Part shown: positions 5,576-6,264 of the stretch, one piece after another
How positions within the stretch are numbered: position 1 is the first letter of the stretch
How the letters are laid out: each line of letters begins with the position of its first letter
Assembly: GCA_002418205.1 (NCBI GenBank)
Contig: DIDP01000010.1
Coordinates: 1-6,264 of the forward strand
Direction: 5' to 3'
DNA: 6,264 nucleotides
Source: Anaerolineales bacterium UBA5797
GTDB taxonomy: Bacteria > Chloroflexota > Anaerolineae > Anaerolineales > Villigracilaceae
The notes under the pieces: generated by a model
What the model saw: the letters and a program-made list of their open reading frames with translations, nothing else
Databases searched by the model: none
What the model was told of the DNA's origin: nothing
Translations under genes and position numbers: made by a program

Positions 5576-6264
5576 ATGAAATTGAGCATCTTATCCTGGC
5601 TTGCCGCCCTCCTCGTTCCCATCGCCCTCATCGGGCTGGGACTGCGCGTGCTCCTCACGCCGCTCTTCCTGCAAATCGAATACAACATGCCGTACTTTCC
5701 GCCTGACGAATACGGCTTCACAAAAGAAGACCGCTTGAAGTGGGCACCATACGCGTTGGATTATCTGGTGAACAATGAAGGCATTTCGTATCTCGGCGAT
5801 TTGAAGTTCGCAGACGGCAGTCCGCTTTATAACGAGCGCGAGTTGAGTCACATGGAAGATGTCAAGCGCGTGACGCGGGGCGCGTTGAACCTCTGGTACA
5901 TTTCTTTGGCACTGCTGGTCATGTTCGGGATTTGGTCATGGCGCGGGGGGTGGACTCAGGCATTTCGTCAGGGTTTGATGCGAGGCGGCTGGCTGATGGT
6001 CGGGCTGGCGGGGATCATCGGGTTGATCGTTGTGATCGGCATTTCCATTAATCCAAACGTCTTCTGGAATTTCTTTGCAGGATTCCACAGCCTGTTCTTT
6101 GAAGGCGACTCGTGGCTGTTCCTATATTCGGATACGCTCATTCGCCTGTTCCCCCTCCGCTTCTGGCAGGATGCCTTCCTGTACGCGGCGATCATTGCAC
6201 TGGGAGGCGGGTTTGCATTGGGGCTTGGATTGCGGACAAAATGGTTCTCTGGGATTTGCTGTGA
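5576..6264 (+). CDS. DUF1461 / TIGR01906 integral membrane protein, open at window edge
   Basis: Reading from ATG at 5576 gives 229 residues with no stop before the window ends, plus two bases of the next codon. Family features in order: membrane helix 1 (about 8-30) ending in LRVLLTPLFL, an external loop with EYGFTKEDR (45-53), YNERELSHMEDVK (85-97), helix 2 (about 103-121), helix 3 (about 137-158), FHSLFFEGDSWLF (170-182), TLIRLFPLRFWQD (187-199) and helix 4 (about 198-219). Members of this family have about 210-240 residues, so nearly all of the gene is present. The function is unknown; conserved His and acidic residues in the two loops suggest a metal or substrate site, which is inference. 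The start has GGAG 4 bases upstream; a TATTCT (5561-5566) 9 bases before ATG could be a -10. It may also be co-transcribed with the preceding gene. Confidence 0.85.
   Translation, partial: MKLSILSWLAALLVPIALIGLGLRVLLTPLFLQIEYNMPYFPPDEYGFTKEDRLKWAPYALDYLVNNEGISYLGDLKFADGSPLYNERELSHMEDVKRVTRGALNLWYISLALLVMFGIWSWRGGWTQAFRQGLMRGGWLMVGLAGIIGLIVVIGISINPNVFWNFFAGFHSLFFEGDSWLFLYSDTLIRLFPLRFWQDAFLYAAIIALGGGFALGLGLRTKWFSGICC

Noticed and set aside
6245..6264. TGA at the last three bases as the stop of the DUF1461 gene
   Set aside because: It is out of frame with the gene read from 5576. Without sequence beyond the edge, a frameshift near the end cannot be separated from a gene that simply continues past the window.

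Overview
The window looks like an ordinary stretch of chromosome from a free-living bacterium of moderate to high GC content. My best guess is a Chloroflexota of the Anaerolineae type. This is inferred from the CTC-type L25, the secreted SCP/LysM protein with a Pro/Thr-rich membrane-anchored tail, the MFS/spermidine-synthase fusion and the mixed leaderless/Shine-Dalgarno starts; no marker gene proves it. I see no rRNA, tRNA, CRISPR array, transposase or phage gene.

Layout. Positions 1-69 hold two hairpins, one of them a strong bidirectional terminator. The minus strand then carries four genes, read from right to left. A PaiB-family FMN-binding protein (1804-2412) and a small AT-rich single-pass membrane protein (1428-1784) probably form one operon that ends at an all-AT terminator. 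A predicted beta-solenoid, tail-anchored protein of unknown role (833-1354) has its own promoter. Ribosomal protein L25/CTC (70-732) comes last. A short divergent promoter region (2413-2498) separates these from three plus-strand genes: a secreted SCP/CAP protein with three LysM modules and a C-terminal membrane anchor (2499-3890), a seven-helix membrane protein fused to a spermidine-synthase-like domain (3944-5494), and a DUF1461/TIGR01906 four-helix membrane protein (5576 to the window edge, still open).

How the genes relate. Most products point to the cell envelope: a wall-binding LysM protein and four proteins with predicted membrane segments. Two are loosely tied to polyamines (PaiB by family history, the spermidine-synthase-like fusion by fold), but the fusion has lost part of the usual active-site signature, so a shared polyamine pathway is only speculation. 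No single new multi-gene system is evident.

The most interesting signals are smaller. Three genes have a -10 hexamer 6-10 bases before ATG and no ribosome binding site, which suggests leaderless mRNAs. The unknown solenoid-like protein deserves structural modelling. A short AT-rich gene sits in an otherwise GC-richer region. A 44-bp inverted-repeat-bounded intergenic sequence may belong to a dispersed repeat family.
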